Source of the DNA: Paenibacillus rhizophilus
Lineage (GTDB): Bacteria > Bacillota > Bacilli > Paenibacillales > Paenibacillaceae
Assembly: GCF_003854965.1 (NCBI RefSeq)
Contig: NZ_RQPI01000001.1
Span: 868,001 to 932,000 of the forward strand
Direction: 5' to 3'
DNA length: 64,000 bases
The translations under genes were made by a program, and so were the position numbers. Under the pieces are notes generated by a model that did not search any database, was not told where the DNA came from, and was given only the letters and a program-made list of their open reading frames with translations. Positions 42,455-49,917 of the stretch are shown piece after piece (the stretch's first letter is position 1; each line of letters starts with the position of its first letter).

Positions 42455-43282
42455 CTATAAGGAGTTCTCCTTTAACAAGGGGGAATACATCATCAATGCC
42501 ATGTTATCGGTAATGGGCTCATCAAACGCGACACTGCCGTCCCGTGCAAACAGTCTCCGCCGAATGCTATTGCGGCGAACGTAACCGCCCCAGGGCTCCA
42601 AAGAGATGGAATGATCGCATTCATATACCTCGTACTTATAAAGCGGAGATTCCGTGCTGCGCCATTCTCCGTGCAGATGCGTATCGGTAAGCCACAGTCT
42701 CAGCTGATAGTCCGCATCGGTATCGTTTCTGAGCTGCAGATCTAGGTAATTATAAGAGCAGGTGGCCCCACTGCCAAACGGCTGAGTTCGCTGTTCATCC
42801 GGGAAGACATCGTAGCTGTGTCTATGTCGTTCCGTCACCGTAAGCGGCGAATGAAGCGACATCCAATAGATCAGGTTCGAGAGCTGGCACAGCCCTCCGC
42901 CTACGCCGGATTTAAATCCCCCGTAGTAAAGCACCATGCCTTCCATGTAACCTTTTTGTCGAGTCGGCTTCCCGATTCTCCGCCAGTAGGAGAACGTTTC
43001 ACCCTGATGAAGAATCAAACCGTCAAGTCTCTGAACAGCCAGTCTAAGATTTGTAATTTTATTATACTGCAACTGCATATCCACTTTTCGCAGTTTCCGC
43101 AGCAATGGGGTCGCGTGCTCGAACACCTTGCAGGGCAAGGCTTCCCGGCTGAAAGCAGTCGCCATTTTTTCCTTCCCTACCACCCACTCGATATATCTTC
43201 TCCATATAAAATACTGTTTACCCGCAAAAAGACGTAAACGCGAACGTTTCTTGGGCTGCATAGCCGTACGTTTTTTATCCAT
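42455..43282 (-). CDS. VanW-family protein
   Basis: 275 residues. VanW core: NLRLAVQRLDGLILHQGETFSYWRRIGKPTRQKGYMEGMVLYYGGFKSGVGGGLCQLSNLIYWMSLHSPLTVTERHRHSYDVFPDE, with the family GVGGGLCQLSN loop. Found alone in many bacteria and in some vancomycin-resistance clusters, without a proven activity; no van genes are near, so resistance should not be inferred. A very basic N-terminus (KKRTAMQPKKRSRLR) precedes it. Its ATG directly abuts the stop of the isochorismatase-like gene and it lacks a strong RBS, implying translational coupling. Confidence 0.8.
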   Translation of the reverse strand: MDKKRTAMQPKKRSRLRLFAGKQYFIWRRYIEWVVGKEKMATAFSREALPCKVFEHATPLLRKLRKVDMQLQYNKITNLRLAVQRLDGLILHQGETFSYWRRIGKPTRQKGYMEGMVLYYGGFKSGVGGGLCQLSNLIYWMSLHSPLTVTERHRHSYDVFPDEQRTQPFGSGATCSYNYLDLQLRNDTDADYQLRLWLTDTHLHGEWRSTESPLYKYEVYECDHSISLEPWGGYVRRNSIRRRLFARDGSVAFDEPITDNMALMMYSPLLKENSL

Positions 43283-43810
43283 TCAAAATGTAATCTCGCT
43301 TGACGGCTTCAGCGTAACGAATCGTCCTCCGAGCACTCCGTTATGATGGCGAACAATTTCTTCGCCGGTAAGCCGTCCGTTGTCAAATGTGCTATGGGCA
43401 TCTTCCGCCAGAACGGACGAGTAGCCGAGGCTGAACGCCCGGCGGCATGTCGAATCGACGCAGAACTCGCTTTGCATACCTGCGAAGACCAGATTGGTGA
43501 TTCCTGCGCGCTCCAACTCTTCTCTAAGTCCGGTAAGATGAAAGGCATCCCAAGTCGGCTTCTCAATGATCTTTTCTCCAGGCAGCGGCGCGACTCGGGA
43601 GCTGATTTGCCAAGTAGGCAATCCCTTGGTGTATTCTTCGTCCTCGGTATGCTGAATAAAAATTACCGGCGTATTGCTCTGGCGTGCCCTGCCAAGCAGC
43701 GATACGATTCGCTCCATCACGCCTTCTTCATCATGCAGCTTCATCCCCGGATACGAAAACATCGCCTCCTGTACGTCAATCAGAATTAAAGCAGTGCGCG
43801 GTTCAACCAT
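43283..43810 (-). CDS. Isochorismatase-like cysteine hydrolase
   Basis: 175 residues. Catalytic triad of the family visible: Asp in ALILIDVQEAMF, Lys in IIEKPTWDAF and Cys in LVFAGMQSEFCVDSTCRRAFSLGYSSVLAEDAHSTFD, with the cis-peptide region before the Cys. Family reactions include nicotinamidase, carbamoylsarcosine and isochorismate hydrolysis; this subgroup (VFAGMQSEFCVDST) is mostly uncharacterised. Start at 43810 is set by GGGAGG eight bases upstream; the nine-codon longer start is less likely. First gene of a two-gene unit with vanW. Confidence 0.78.
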   Translation of the reverse strand: MVEPRTALILIDVQEAMFSYPGMKLHDEEGVMERIVSLLGRARQSNTPVIFIQHTEDEEYTKGLPTWQISSRVAPLPGEKIIEKPTWDAFHLTGLREELERAGITNLVFAGMQSEFCVDSTCRRAFSLGYSSVLAEDAHSTFDNGRLTGEEIVRHHNGVLGGRFVTLKPSSEITF

Positions 43811-43920
43811 CTCAAATTCCTCCCTCAGCATGATCATAACCCAAAGTATACCAGAAATAGTGATGTCCAGTCTTTACCATGTGATACACTGAATAAATCA
43901 TATTTAGACAAGGAGTGAGG

Positions 43921-44187
43921 ATGTTGAGGAAGATACTGGTACTCGGCGGAACGCGCTTTTTTGGAAAAAGGCTGGTGGAACGACTGCTGGAGGATTCCGA
44001 AAATGACGTTGCAATTCTCACGCGGGGAAATATGCCCGACTCGTTTGGAGACCGGCTTCGCCGTTTCCATACGGACCGAACCAATCCGGATGAGCTCGCC
44101 GCCGCGATCGGAGATCAAATTTGGGATGTTGATTGGCTGCCGGAATTAATACTTAACCTCAACCACTCATATTCGAGTATCCATTAG
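43921..44187 (+). pseudogene. Truncated NAD-dependent epimerase/dehydratase
   Basis: Begins as a short-chain epimerase: ILVLGGTRFFGKRLVERLLE (GGTRFFG dinucleotide loop), VAILTRGNMPDSFGDRLRRFHTDRTNPDELAAAIGDQIWDV. Homologues continue with VYDNICYSP and about 200 further residues. Here the frame switches at about residue 72 to unrelated WLPELILNLNHSYSSIH and stops. The lost part is not found downstream before the kinase terminator, so it is a deletion derivative. The RBS GGAG and ATG are intact; any product would be inactive. Confidence 0.65.
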
Positions 44188-44216
44188 CCGGTCCTGGAAC
44201 CGTTCCATTTGAAAAA

Positions 44217-44266
44217 GCCCGCGGCAATAGCTGCTTCCATTAGGAGGAGCGCGACTGTTCGCGGGC
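44217..44266 (-). terminator. Probable terminator after the hybrid kinase
   Basis: GCCCGCG/CGCGGGC arms with a 36-base loop, followed on the minus strand by CTTTTTC. The long loop lowers certainty. Confidence 0.5.
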
Positions 44267-44314
44267 CGGGGGTTCCGGTTGCCGAATATCCGGCTGTGGC
44301 ACTGACTGGTAATG

Positions 44315-47062
44315 TTACATCAGCTTTTTAATATTATCCTCGCTCTCCGCGTTTTCAGATCGCCAATCACTCTTTATCCTGAGATGATGGCACATCAGTT
44401 GAAGGAGCTCCTTGAGGTTCACAGGCTTTTTGATAAAATCCGTCGCACCGGCTGCGAGGCACTTCTCTCTGTCTTCCTTCATTGTCTTCGCGGATACCGC
44501 TATAATCGGAAGCTCGGTAAGCAACAGCTCTTCACGAAGAATGGACAACGTGTCGTAGCCGTCCAAGACCGGCATCATAATATCGAGAAGAACAATCCCG
44601 ATTTCGGGATTTTCTCTGACGATCTGGAGGCACTCAAATCCGTTCTGCGCCGTCAGCACCTTCATATCATACTTCTGCAGCGTTTGGGTCAGCGCGAAAA
44701 TATTACGGGAGTCGTCATCGACGACGAGCACGGTTTTGCCGGTCAAACAACCATAATCCGTTGAATAAAAGCTATCATCGGAGCGCATTTCCCCGATACT
44801 GCCATTGGCAAAAGTCCCGCTTTCAACCGTCGCCGCCGCCTCGGAATCAAATATTTGGCCCTGCGGCTCCCATGGTTCATTCCTGCAAGGAAGATACAGT
44901 GTGAAGATGCTTCCCTCATTCGGCTTGCTCTTGAGCGTAAGATATCCTCCGAGCAGCTTCGCCAGCTGCTGAGAGATGGACAATCCGAGTCCCGTTCCGC
45001 CAAACTTGCGCGCAGTCGAACCATCCGCCTGTTGAAAAGCTTCGAATATAAGATTTCGTTTATCAGGAGAAATTCCGATGCCACTATCGATTACGGAGAA
45101 AGCCAGCATAGGTCCAGCGGGATGGTATCCGGGAGCCGAGAAGCTGTCGAGCTTGGAGACTTCCAGCGTTACGCCGCCCTTGTTAGTAAATTTAAAGGCA
45201 TTGGACAACAAATTTCGCAGGATTTGATGCAGCCGAAGCTCATCCGTGTAGAAGATATCGGGCACTCTATCCTTCAGGACGACGCTGAACTCAAGTTTTT
45301 TGGATTCCGCCGTCTTGCCGAAGTAGCCGTCAAACAGGGAAGGGAATTCCGTAAGATTGACCGCGCTCGTTTCGATTTGCATTTTACCTGCCTCGACCTT
45401 GGATAAGTCCAGAATATCGTTGATAATCGCCAGCAAATCGCTTCCCGAGGAATGAATGACCGATGCGTAAGTTTGCTGCTCCTCCGTCAAATTGCCCCCT
45501 TGGTTTTCGGACAAAATCTGAGACAGCAGCAGCATGCTGTTAAGCGGAGTCCGCAGCTCATGCGACATATTTGCCAGGAACTCGGATTTGTAGCGGGAAC
45601 TTCTTTCAAGCTCCTCGTTCATTTTCTCCAGCTCCGATGCCGTATTTTCCGCAAACTCCTTTTGCGTTTCCAGCTTGCTGTTTACATTAATCAGTTCGTG
45701 GGTCTGAACTTGGAGTTCTTCCGATTGAGTCTGCAGCTCCTCGTTCATGGTCTGGGATTCCGAATAGAGCTGTTCGATCTGCATGCGGGTCATGACTGAA
45801 TTCACCGAGACGGCGAACAGATCGAGCATCTGCTTCAGCAGAGTGAAATGTTCCGGAGTCCATCTCATGAGCGAAGCAACCTCCACCACCGCAACCGTTC
45901 TATTCTCAAATACAGCCGGCGCGATCACCGCCTGCCTCGGCGGGGTTCTTCCAAGACCCGAGCTGATGTTAATATAGTCGCCGGGAAGTTCTTCAAGCTT
46001 CAAGAGATTCTGATCCAGTGCGCATTGACCGACCAGGCCTTCCCCCAGCATGACTTTTTCTCTACCGAGGTGCGTATCCTCTTCCCCACCCGCGTAGGAG
46101 CTAACACGCACCAGAGAATCGCCATAATTGCCTTGAGCAATATACACCGAACCATATTGTATTTCCAGCATTGTGGACAGCTTGCTCAGGAAAGTATCGC
46201 TTAAATCGGCAGGGGCCGTTTTTTCCTGAAGTTTGAGCGACATACGGGCTACCTGATCGCTGAGCCGCTGCTCTCTTTCCACATTCTCCAGAAGACGGTT
46301 TGTCGCAATGGCGAGATCGTAGATCTCGTCTTTGGTGTTCACTTCGATTCGTCTTGCCTTGCTGTCTCCATCGGCGATATGGTTGATGGCGTCAATCACG
46401 TTCTTCAGCGTCTTGACGATACCGCCGGAAATCATAATGGAAGCGGCTATGGCGACCAGCGCAACCAGGCTCCACAAAATATACATGGTGACAATCAGCT
46501 GACGGTTGCGATCCTTAAGATTGGTTACCCTTTTTTCCGTAGTCTCTCTATCAATATCGCGAAAATGCTGCAACTCTTTGCGGATTTGATCGACAATTGA
46601 TTTGCCGGTATCCGCTTGGAAGTAGGCTGTTACCTCAGCATCGCGGCCAGCCTGTTTGAGTCCGACGACATGTTGTCCCGCTTTGACGATCCATGATTCG
46701 ATATTGACTTTGATACTTTTCAGATTCTCGACCTGGGATGCATTGCCCGCAATCATTTCGTTCAGGTCTGCATAATTGATCCGCCATTTCTCCAGACCGT
46801 CGTAGTAAGGCGCAAGATAGGATTCATTACCAGTGAGCGCATAGCCGCGCTGGCCCGTCTCCATATTCAATACATTCTTCTCAATTTGAAAAGTAAGGTC
46901 ATGCACCTGCATATCATGTCCGCTCAGCATAACTGTTTCCTGTTCAAGCTCGGATATCCGGCCCTGAACGATGATCAGAAAGAGGCCGAGCACGAACAGG
47001 ATCATAATGTAGCCGAGTGCAATTTTTCCACGGACTTTCAAATTCCATACATTTTTATCCAC
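44315..47062 (-). CDS. Hybrid sensor histidine kinase/response regulator (CHASE3-HAMP-GAF)
   Basis: 915 residues. Domains in order: a membrane helix near 12-32, CHASE3 extracellular sensor (about 35-180: MQVHDLTFQIEKNVLNMETGQRGYALTGNESYL), second helix (YILWSLVALVAIAASIMI), HAMP, GAF (TLLKQMLDLFAVSVNS nearby), a coiled coil rich in Glu and Gln, HisKA with FLANMSHELRTPLNSMLLLSQ (phospho-His), HATPase_c with GIGISPDKRNLIFEAFQQADGSTARKFGGTGLGLS, and a C-terminal REC (TVLVVDDDSRNIFAL, VLLDIMMPVLDGYDT with the phospho-Asp, IIAVSAKTM, FIKKPVNL). GTG start after GGAGG. No cognate regulator gene is adjacent; it may pass phosphate to a separate Hpt or CheY-type partner. Confidence 0.85.
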   Translation of the reverse strand: MDKNVWNLKVRGKIALGYIMILFVLGLFLIIVQGRISELEQETVMLSGHDMQVHDLTFQIEKNVLNMETGQRGYALTGNESYLAPYYDGLEKWRINYADLNEMIAGNASQVENLKSIKVNIESWIVKAGQHVVGLKQAGRDAEVTAYFQADTGKSIVDQIRKELQHFRDIDRETTEKRVTNLKDRNRQLIVTMYILWSLVALVAIAASIMISGGIVKTLKNVIDAINHIADGDSKARRIEVNTKDEIYDLAIATNRLLENVEREQRLSDQVARMSLKLQEKTAPADLSDTFLSKLSTMLEIQYGSVYIAQGNYGDSLVRVSSYAGGEEDTHLGREKVMLGEGLVGQCALDQNLLKLEELPGDYINISSGLGRTPPRQAVIAPAVFENRTVAVVEVASLMRWTPEHFTLLKQMLDLFAVSVNSVMTRMQIEQLYSESQTMNEELQTQSEELQVQTHELINVNSKLETQKEFAENTASELEKMNEELERSSRYKSEFLANMSHELRTPLNSMLLLSQILSENQGGNLTEEQQTYASVIHSSGSDLLAIINDILDLSKVEAGKMQIETSAVNLTEFPSLFDGYFGKTAESKKLEFSVVLKDRVPDIFYTDELRLHQILRNLLSNAFKFTNKGGVTLEVSKLDSFSAPGYHPAGPMLAFSVIDSGIGISPDKRNLIFEAFQQADGSTARKFGGTGLGLSISQQLAKLLGGYLTLKSKPNEGSIFTLYLPCRNEPWEPQGQIFDSEAAATVESGTFANGSIGEMRSDDSFYSTDYGCLTGKTVLVVDDDSRNIFALTQTLQKYDMKVLTAQNGFECLQIVRENPEIGIVLLDIMMPVLDGYDTLSILREELLLTELPIIAVSAKTMKEDREKCLAAGATDFIKKPVNLKELLQLMCHHLRIKSDWRSENAESEDNIKKLM

Positions 47063-47132
47063 AAAAAATACAACCTCCGTCCCGGCATCCGGCGGATTCG
47101 CCGTTTATTTTTGCATACCCATTTCCCGGAGG

Positions 47133-47507
47133 CTAAATAATCTCAGTTCGCTGAACTCGTTCCTTGAGCTGACGGACGCCTGACTCAAGCCTCAATATCG
47201 TCTCCTCGATCTCTTTCGGATCGATTCCGCGGATAACGGTGGGCGGCGCCTGCGTACTTTCCGCTTTCATTTCACGCAGGGCAATCTGCTGCTCCTGCCA
47301 TTTGTCCATCAAGTCGGCGATGGTTGCATAAAACCGCTCGTAATCCTTGATGACGCTGTCCAAAAAAGTATCTACTTCCTCCGGATCGTATCCGCGTAAT
47401 TTCATGCCGAATTCTTTCTCATGAATGGTAAGCGCGTCCAGCGCGATCCCAAGCTGACTGAACAATTTTCTCTGTTTGTCCAGCCTCCGCTTCATATGTT
47501 CATCCAT
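47133..47507 (-). CDS. GpsB/DivIVA-domain cell-division protein
   Basis: 124 residues. The N-terminal DivIVA-type helical segment LTIHEKEFGMKLRGYDPEEVDTFLDSVIKDYERFYATIADL closely follows the B. subtilis GpsB core (EKEF---RGY---DVD-FLD-IIKDYE). Then a Gln/Glu coiled coil, a proline-containing linker (STQAPPTVIRG) and a second helix EIEETILRLESGVRQLKERV comparable to the C-terminal GpsB trimer helix. It would localise to membrane curvature and septa and bind penicillin-binding proteins. GGAGG eight bases upstream sets the start; the 26-codon longer TTG start is rejected. Slightly longer than GpsB proteins, which are about 100. Confidence 0.75.
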   Translation of the reverse strand: MDEHMKRRLDKQRKLFSQLGIALDALTIHEKEFGMKLRGYDPEEVDTFLDSVIKDYERFYATIADLMDKWQEQQIALREMKAESTQAPPTVIRGIDPKEIEETILRLESGVRQLKERVQRTEII

Positions 47508-47678
47508 CTTCCATACCTCCAAATGTGGACTGCTCTCTTCCGGCTTTCTCATTATATCAGGGTGAAGAGAAGCTGAAAACACCAACGCCCCGGGGGGAAG
47601 GGTGATTGCATCCTCGCTTATTAGGGTAAGGAAGAATTACACCCAGGGTTTTATTACGTTAAGAAAGGGAGTTTCTAT

Positions 47679-48245
47679 ATGAGTCATTTATCGGATACCC
47701 AGCTTGCCCATCTGAAAAAGCTTCTGCTGGATCGCAGACGGGAGCTGCAAGAGCATTTCGCTCAAAATAACGAAGAAAACAGCCTGCTCGGCGATTCGCT
47801 GCGTATATCAACCGGCGAACTGTCGTCAGTGGACAATCATCCTGCCGACGTGGGAACCGAAACCTTCGAACGGAGCCGCGACCTGGCGATTAACGATTCG
47901 CTGGAAGACGAATTAGAGGAAATCGATCAGGCCCTTCAACGGATGGAGGACGGCACCTACGGCCTATGCGTCGTCAGCGGCGAAGAAATTCCTTACGAAC
48001 GGCTGGAGGCGATTCCCTTCACCGCGTACAGCGTGGAACATACTCCGCGAAAAGAGATTTCCGGCGACCGTCCGGTTGAGGAGCAGGCCATGACCCGGCC
48101 GCCTTCCGGAGCGGGAGAAGGACGGCAAAAGCACACCGGCCGGTTCGACGATGCGCAGGCCTGGGATAGCGTCGAGGATTATGGAACCTCTAATAGCCCG
48201 GCGATGGCAGCCAAACGTGATGTTTCGGATTATGACGATATGTAG
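47679..48245 (+). CDS. yteA: YteA-family (DksA/TraR-like) sporulation-associated protein
   Basis: 188 residues. N-terminal coiled coil LSDTQLAHLKKLLLDRRRELQEHF, then ELSSVDNHPADVGTETFERSRDLAINDSLEDELEEIDQALQRMEDGTYGLCVVSGEEIPYERLEAIPFTAYSVEHTPR. This is the YteA family, related to DksA/TraR but lacking the four-Cys zinc finger (a single Cys remains in GLCVVSGEEIP). The family is linked to sporulation in Bacilli; the exact role is unknown. GGGAG precedes the ATG. Followed by a strong terminator. Confidence 0.85.
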   Translation: MSHLSDTQLAHLKKLLLDRRRELQEHFAQNNEENSLLGDSLRISTGELSSVDNHPADVGTETFERSRDLAINDSLEDELEEIDQALQRMEDGTYGLCVVSGEEIPYERLEAIPFTAYSVEHTPRKEISGDRPVEEQAMTRPPSGAGEGRQKHTGRFDDAQAWDSVEDYGTSNSPAMAAKRDVSDYDDM

Positions 48246-48259
48246 GATGCCTTCCTCTC

Positions 48260-48301
48260 CCCCCGGCTGCGGACACATGATATCCGCAGCCGGGGGTTTT
48301 T
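48260..48301 (+). terminator. Terminator after yteA
   Basis: Perfect 14-base arms CCCCCGGCTGCGGA/TCCGCAGCCGGGGG, ten-base loop, then TTTTT. Confidence 0.92.
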
Positions 48302-48351
48302 GGCGTCCATTCTTGCCGTCTCGCATTCGGGTGCAGAACATCCCGGTTCTC

Positions 48352-48711
48352 CTAATAGTTGTCGGCAACCGCTTTGTTTAATATGCCCAAACAACGGTCT
48401 AGATCCGTCTTCACCTGCTTCTTATAGAGCTTGGCCTTCTCGGCTCCGTCCGATGTGAAATGGTAAAGAACGATTTCCTGAAAATCCACCCTGGGATCAT
48501 TTCCCTTTAATTGCTTCGTGCGGTACAGAATCCCTTGCTGAACCAATTCGTGGAGAGCGCGGTAAATTTCGCTCTGCGGAGGGTTGTATCCGTGACTTTT
48601 AAAATCCCTGCGCAAATCTTCAAGCATTTGATAGCCATAGCCGTGATGCTGCTCCACCATGGTAATGAGATACAGCTTGATAAACGCCCTTTGAGCAATC
48701 ATAAAAGCCAT
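48352..48711 (-). CDS. rtp: Replication-terminator-protein-like winged-helix protein (PadR-like fold)
   Basis: 119 residues. From memory of the B. subtilis replication terminator protein RTP (QRAFLKLYMITM, HTEVYRSLHELLDDGIL, LQEVVLYQF, AAKLYKKQLKVELDRC, LSDNF), the corresponding blocks here are QRAFIKLYLITM, SEIYRALHELVQQGIL, FQEIVLYHF, KAKLYKKQVKTDLDRC and a final VADNY, all in order and the same length class. RTP is a winged-helix dimer that binds Ter sites and blocks the replicative helicase. PadR-like regulators share the fold, so a purely transcriptional role is an alternative. GGGAGG precedes the ATG. A non-coding motif upstream (48882-48902) recurs at 59851. Confidence 0.72.
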   Translation of the reverse strand: MAFMIAQRAFIKLYLITMVEQHHGYGYQMLEDLRRDFKSHGYNPPQSEIYRALHELVQQGILYRTKQLKGNDPRVDFQEIVLYHFTSDGAEKAKLYKKQVKTDLDRCLGILNKAVADNY

Positions 48712-48821
48712 GAAAGACCTCCCTTATCAAAATGCGGGATACGTTACCTCTATATAATCACTGTTTCTCAAATTTCACAATATGATTTTGCGGATTTGCC
48801 TCTCCTTTTTCCGGAGTTATT

Positions 48822-48902
48822 GATGCGGGAGAGATTTAGGTTGAGTTTACGGAAATGGTGTGGGGGGATTTTTTGTGTTTACTATTTTGAATTTTTCATA
48901 TG
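48822..48902 (+). repeat. Bipartite non-coding repeat, copy A
   Basis: GATGCGGGAGAGAT (48822-48835), then after 46 bases a 21-base block 48882-48902 containing TGAATTTTTCATATG. Both blocks recur at 59826-59871, the 14-mer identical and the second block at 20 of 21. The 405-base stretch 48712-49116 holds no gene other than this repeat and the terminator at 49031. Confidence 0.6.
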
Positions 48903-49030
48903 ATGAAATATATTCTATAGGAGGCGGTAATAATTGGTTTGTTTGTCGGAACATGTAATGTTAATTTGTTCCATTTAGCTGTTGGGAACGATTAGTTTGT
49001 TGAATTGCCTGCCGCATGACGTACAGACGC

Positions 49031-49074
49031 AAAAAACCGCATTTCCCAATATTTGTTGATGGGAAATGCGGTTT
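49031..49074 (-). terminator. Terminator after the YflT-like gene
   Basis: Perfect 14-base arms AAACCGCATTTCCC/GGGAAATGCGGTTT with a 13-base loop, followed on the minus strand by TTTT. Confidence 0.9.
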
Positions 49075-49116
49075 GTTCGTTTGTTTGTTTTTAGGGCTGT
49101 TTTCAGCGTGGTTATT

Positions 49117-49779
49117 TTAGAACTTGTCCCGGTTATAGAGATCCGGGTCGGCATCGGCGTTCATCGACCCTCTGTTGCCCATCGTGTTGCCTACTCTTGT
49201 GTCGTCCGGAATAATGTCCGGATTGGTTGGACCTCTGTCCTGAAGCATCGTATTATCGTTCATTGCCGAACCAGTTACCGACGATTCATAGCGCGAGGCG
49301 TTCAGCGAGCGATTGCCGCGGAAGATATCATGAATTTCGGTATCCCGTCCGTTATCATCCACCAGAACCAGGATTTTGCCTTGGTCGACGTATCCTTCAT
49401 ACTCTTTCGCTTCGTCTTCGGGGATGCCCAATCCGACTAGTCCGCCGACCAACCCGCCTGCCCCCGCTCCCACTGCGGCGCCGGTTAACGCCGCCGCAAT
49501 CGGGCCTGCCGCAATAATCGGGCCGACACCCGGAATGGCCAACGCGCCGATTCCGGCCAGCAGGCCGGCTATCCCTCCGACTACTCCGCCGGTTGCGGCT
49601 CCTGTAGCAACTCCTTCCGGAGCCATTGTATCCGTTTCATCGGTAATCGTATTCAGATCGTCGCGATCCCTCGTTACCACCGAAATATCTTCACTGCGGA
49701 AGCCTCTGCCCTGCAATTCCTGAATCGTTCTGGTTGCCTCTCGTTCCGTATCGAAAATGCCTACTATTTTCTTTGTCAC
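49117..49779 (-). CDS. YflT-like general stress protein with glycine-zipper segment
   Basis: 220 residues, GTG start with AAGGAGG. The first 55 residues match the YflT/GsiB-neighbour type domain (KKIVGIFDTEREATRTIQELQGRGFRSEDISVVTRD). Then a long Gly/Ala-rich hydrophobic stretch (GVATGAATGGVVGGIAGLLAGIGALAIPGVGPIIAAGPIAAALTGAAVGAGAGGLVGGLVGLGI), a glycine-zipper hairpin that may insert into membrane, then IPEDEAKEYEGYVDQGKILVLVD, a second short alpha-beta unit, and a polar low-complexity tail. Homologues are sigma-B-type stress proteins in Bacillus; no sigma-B promoter was identified here. Confidence 0.75.
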   Translation of the reverse strand: MTKKIVGIFDTEREATRTIQELQGRGFRSEDISVVTRDRDDLNTITDETDTMAPEGVATGAATGGVVGGIAGLLAGIGALAIPGVGPIIAAGPIAAALTGAAVGAGAGGLVGGLVGLGIPEDEAKEYEGYVDQGKILVLVDDNGRDTEIHDIFRGNRSLNASRYESSVTGSAMNDNTMLQDRGPTNPDIIPDDTRVGNTMGNRGSMNADADPDLYNRDKF

Positions 49780-49917
49780 TTGAAGCCCTCCTTAGTCATG
49801 TTGCTACGTTAGTTATTACCCTTCATGTGATTTTCCAAACGCAGCGCACAAAGTGAAGGAGCCTGAATGCAGTGCCAAAATTGAAGATTTCCCGAAATAT
49901 GGAATGCTCTCTTGCAG

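Noticed and set aside
42455..43282. Vancomycin-resistance locus because of VanW
   Set aside because: No vanHAX, vanRS or other van genes nearby; VanW-domain proteins are common outside resistance clusters.
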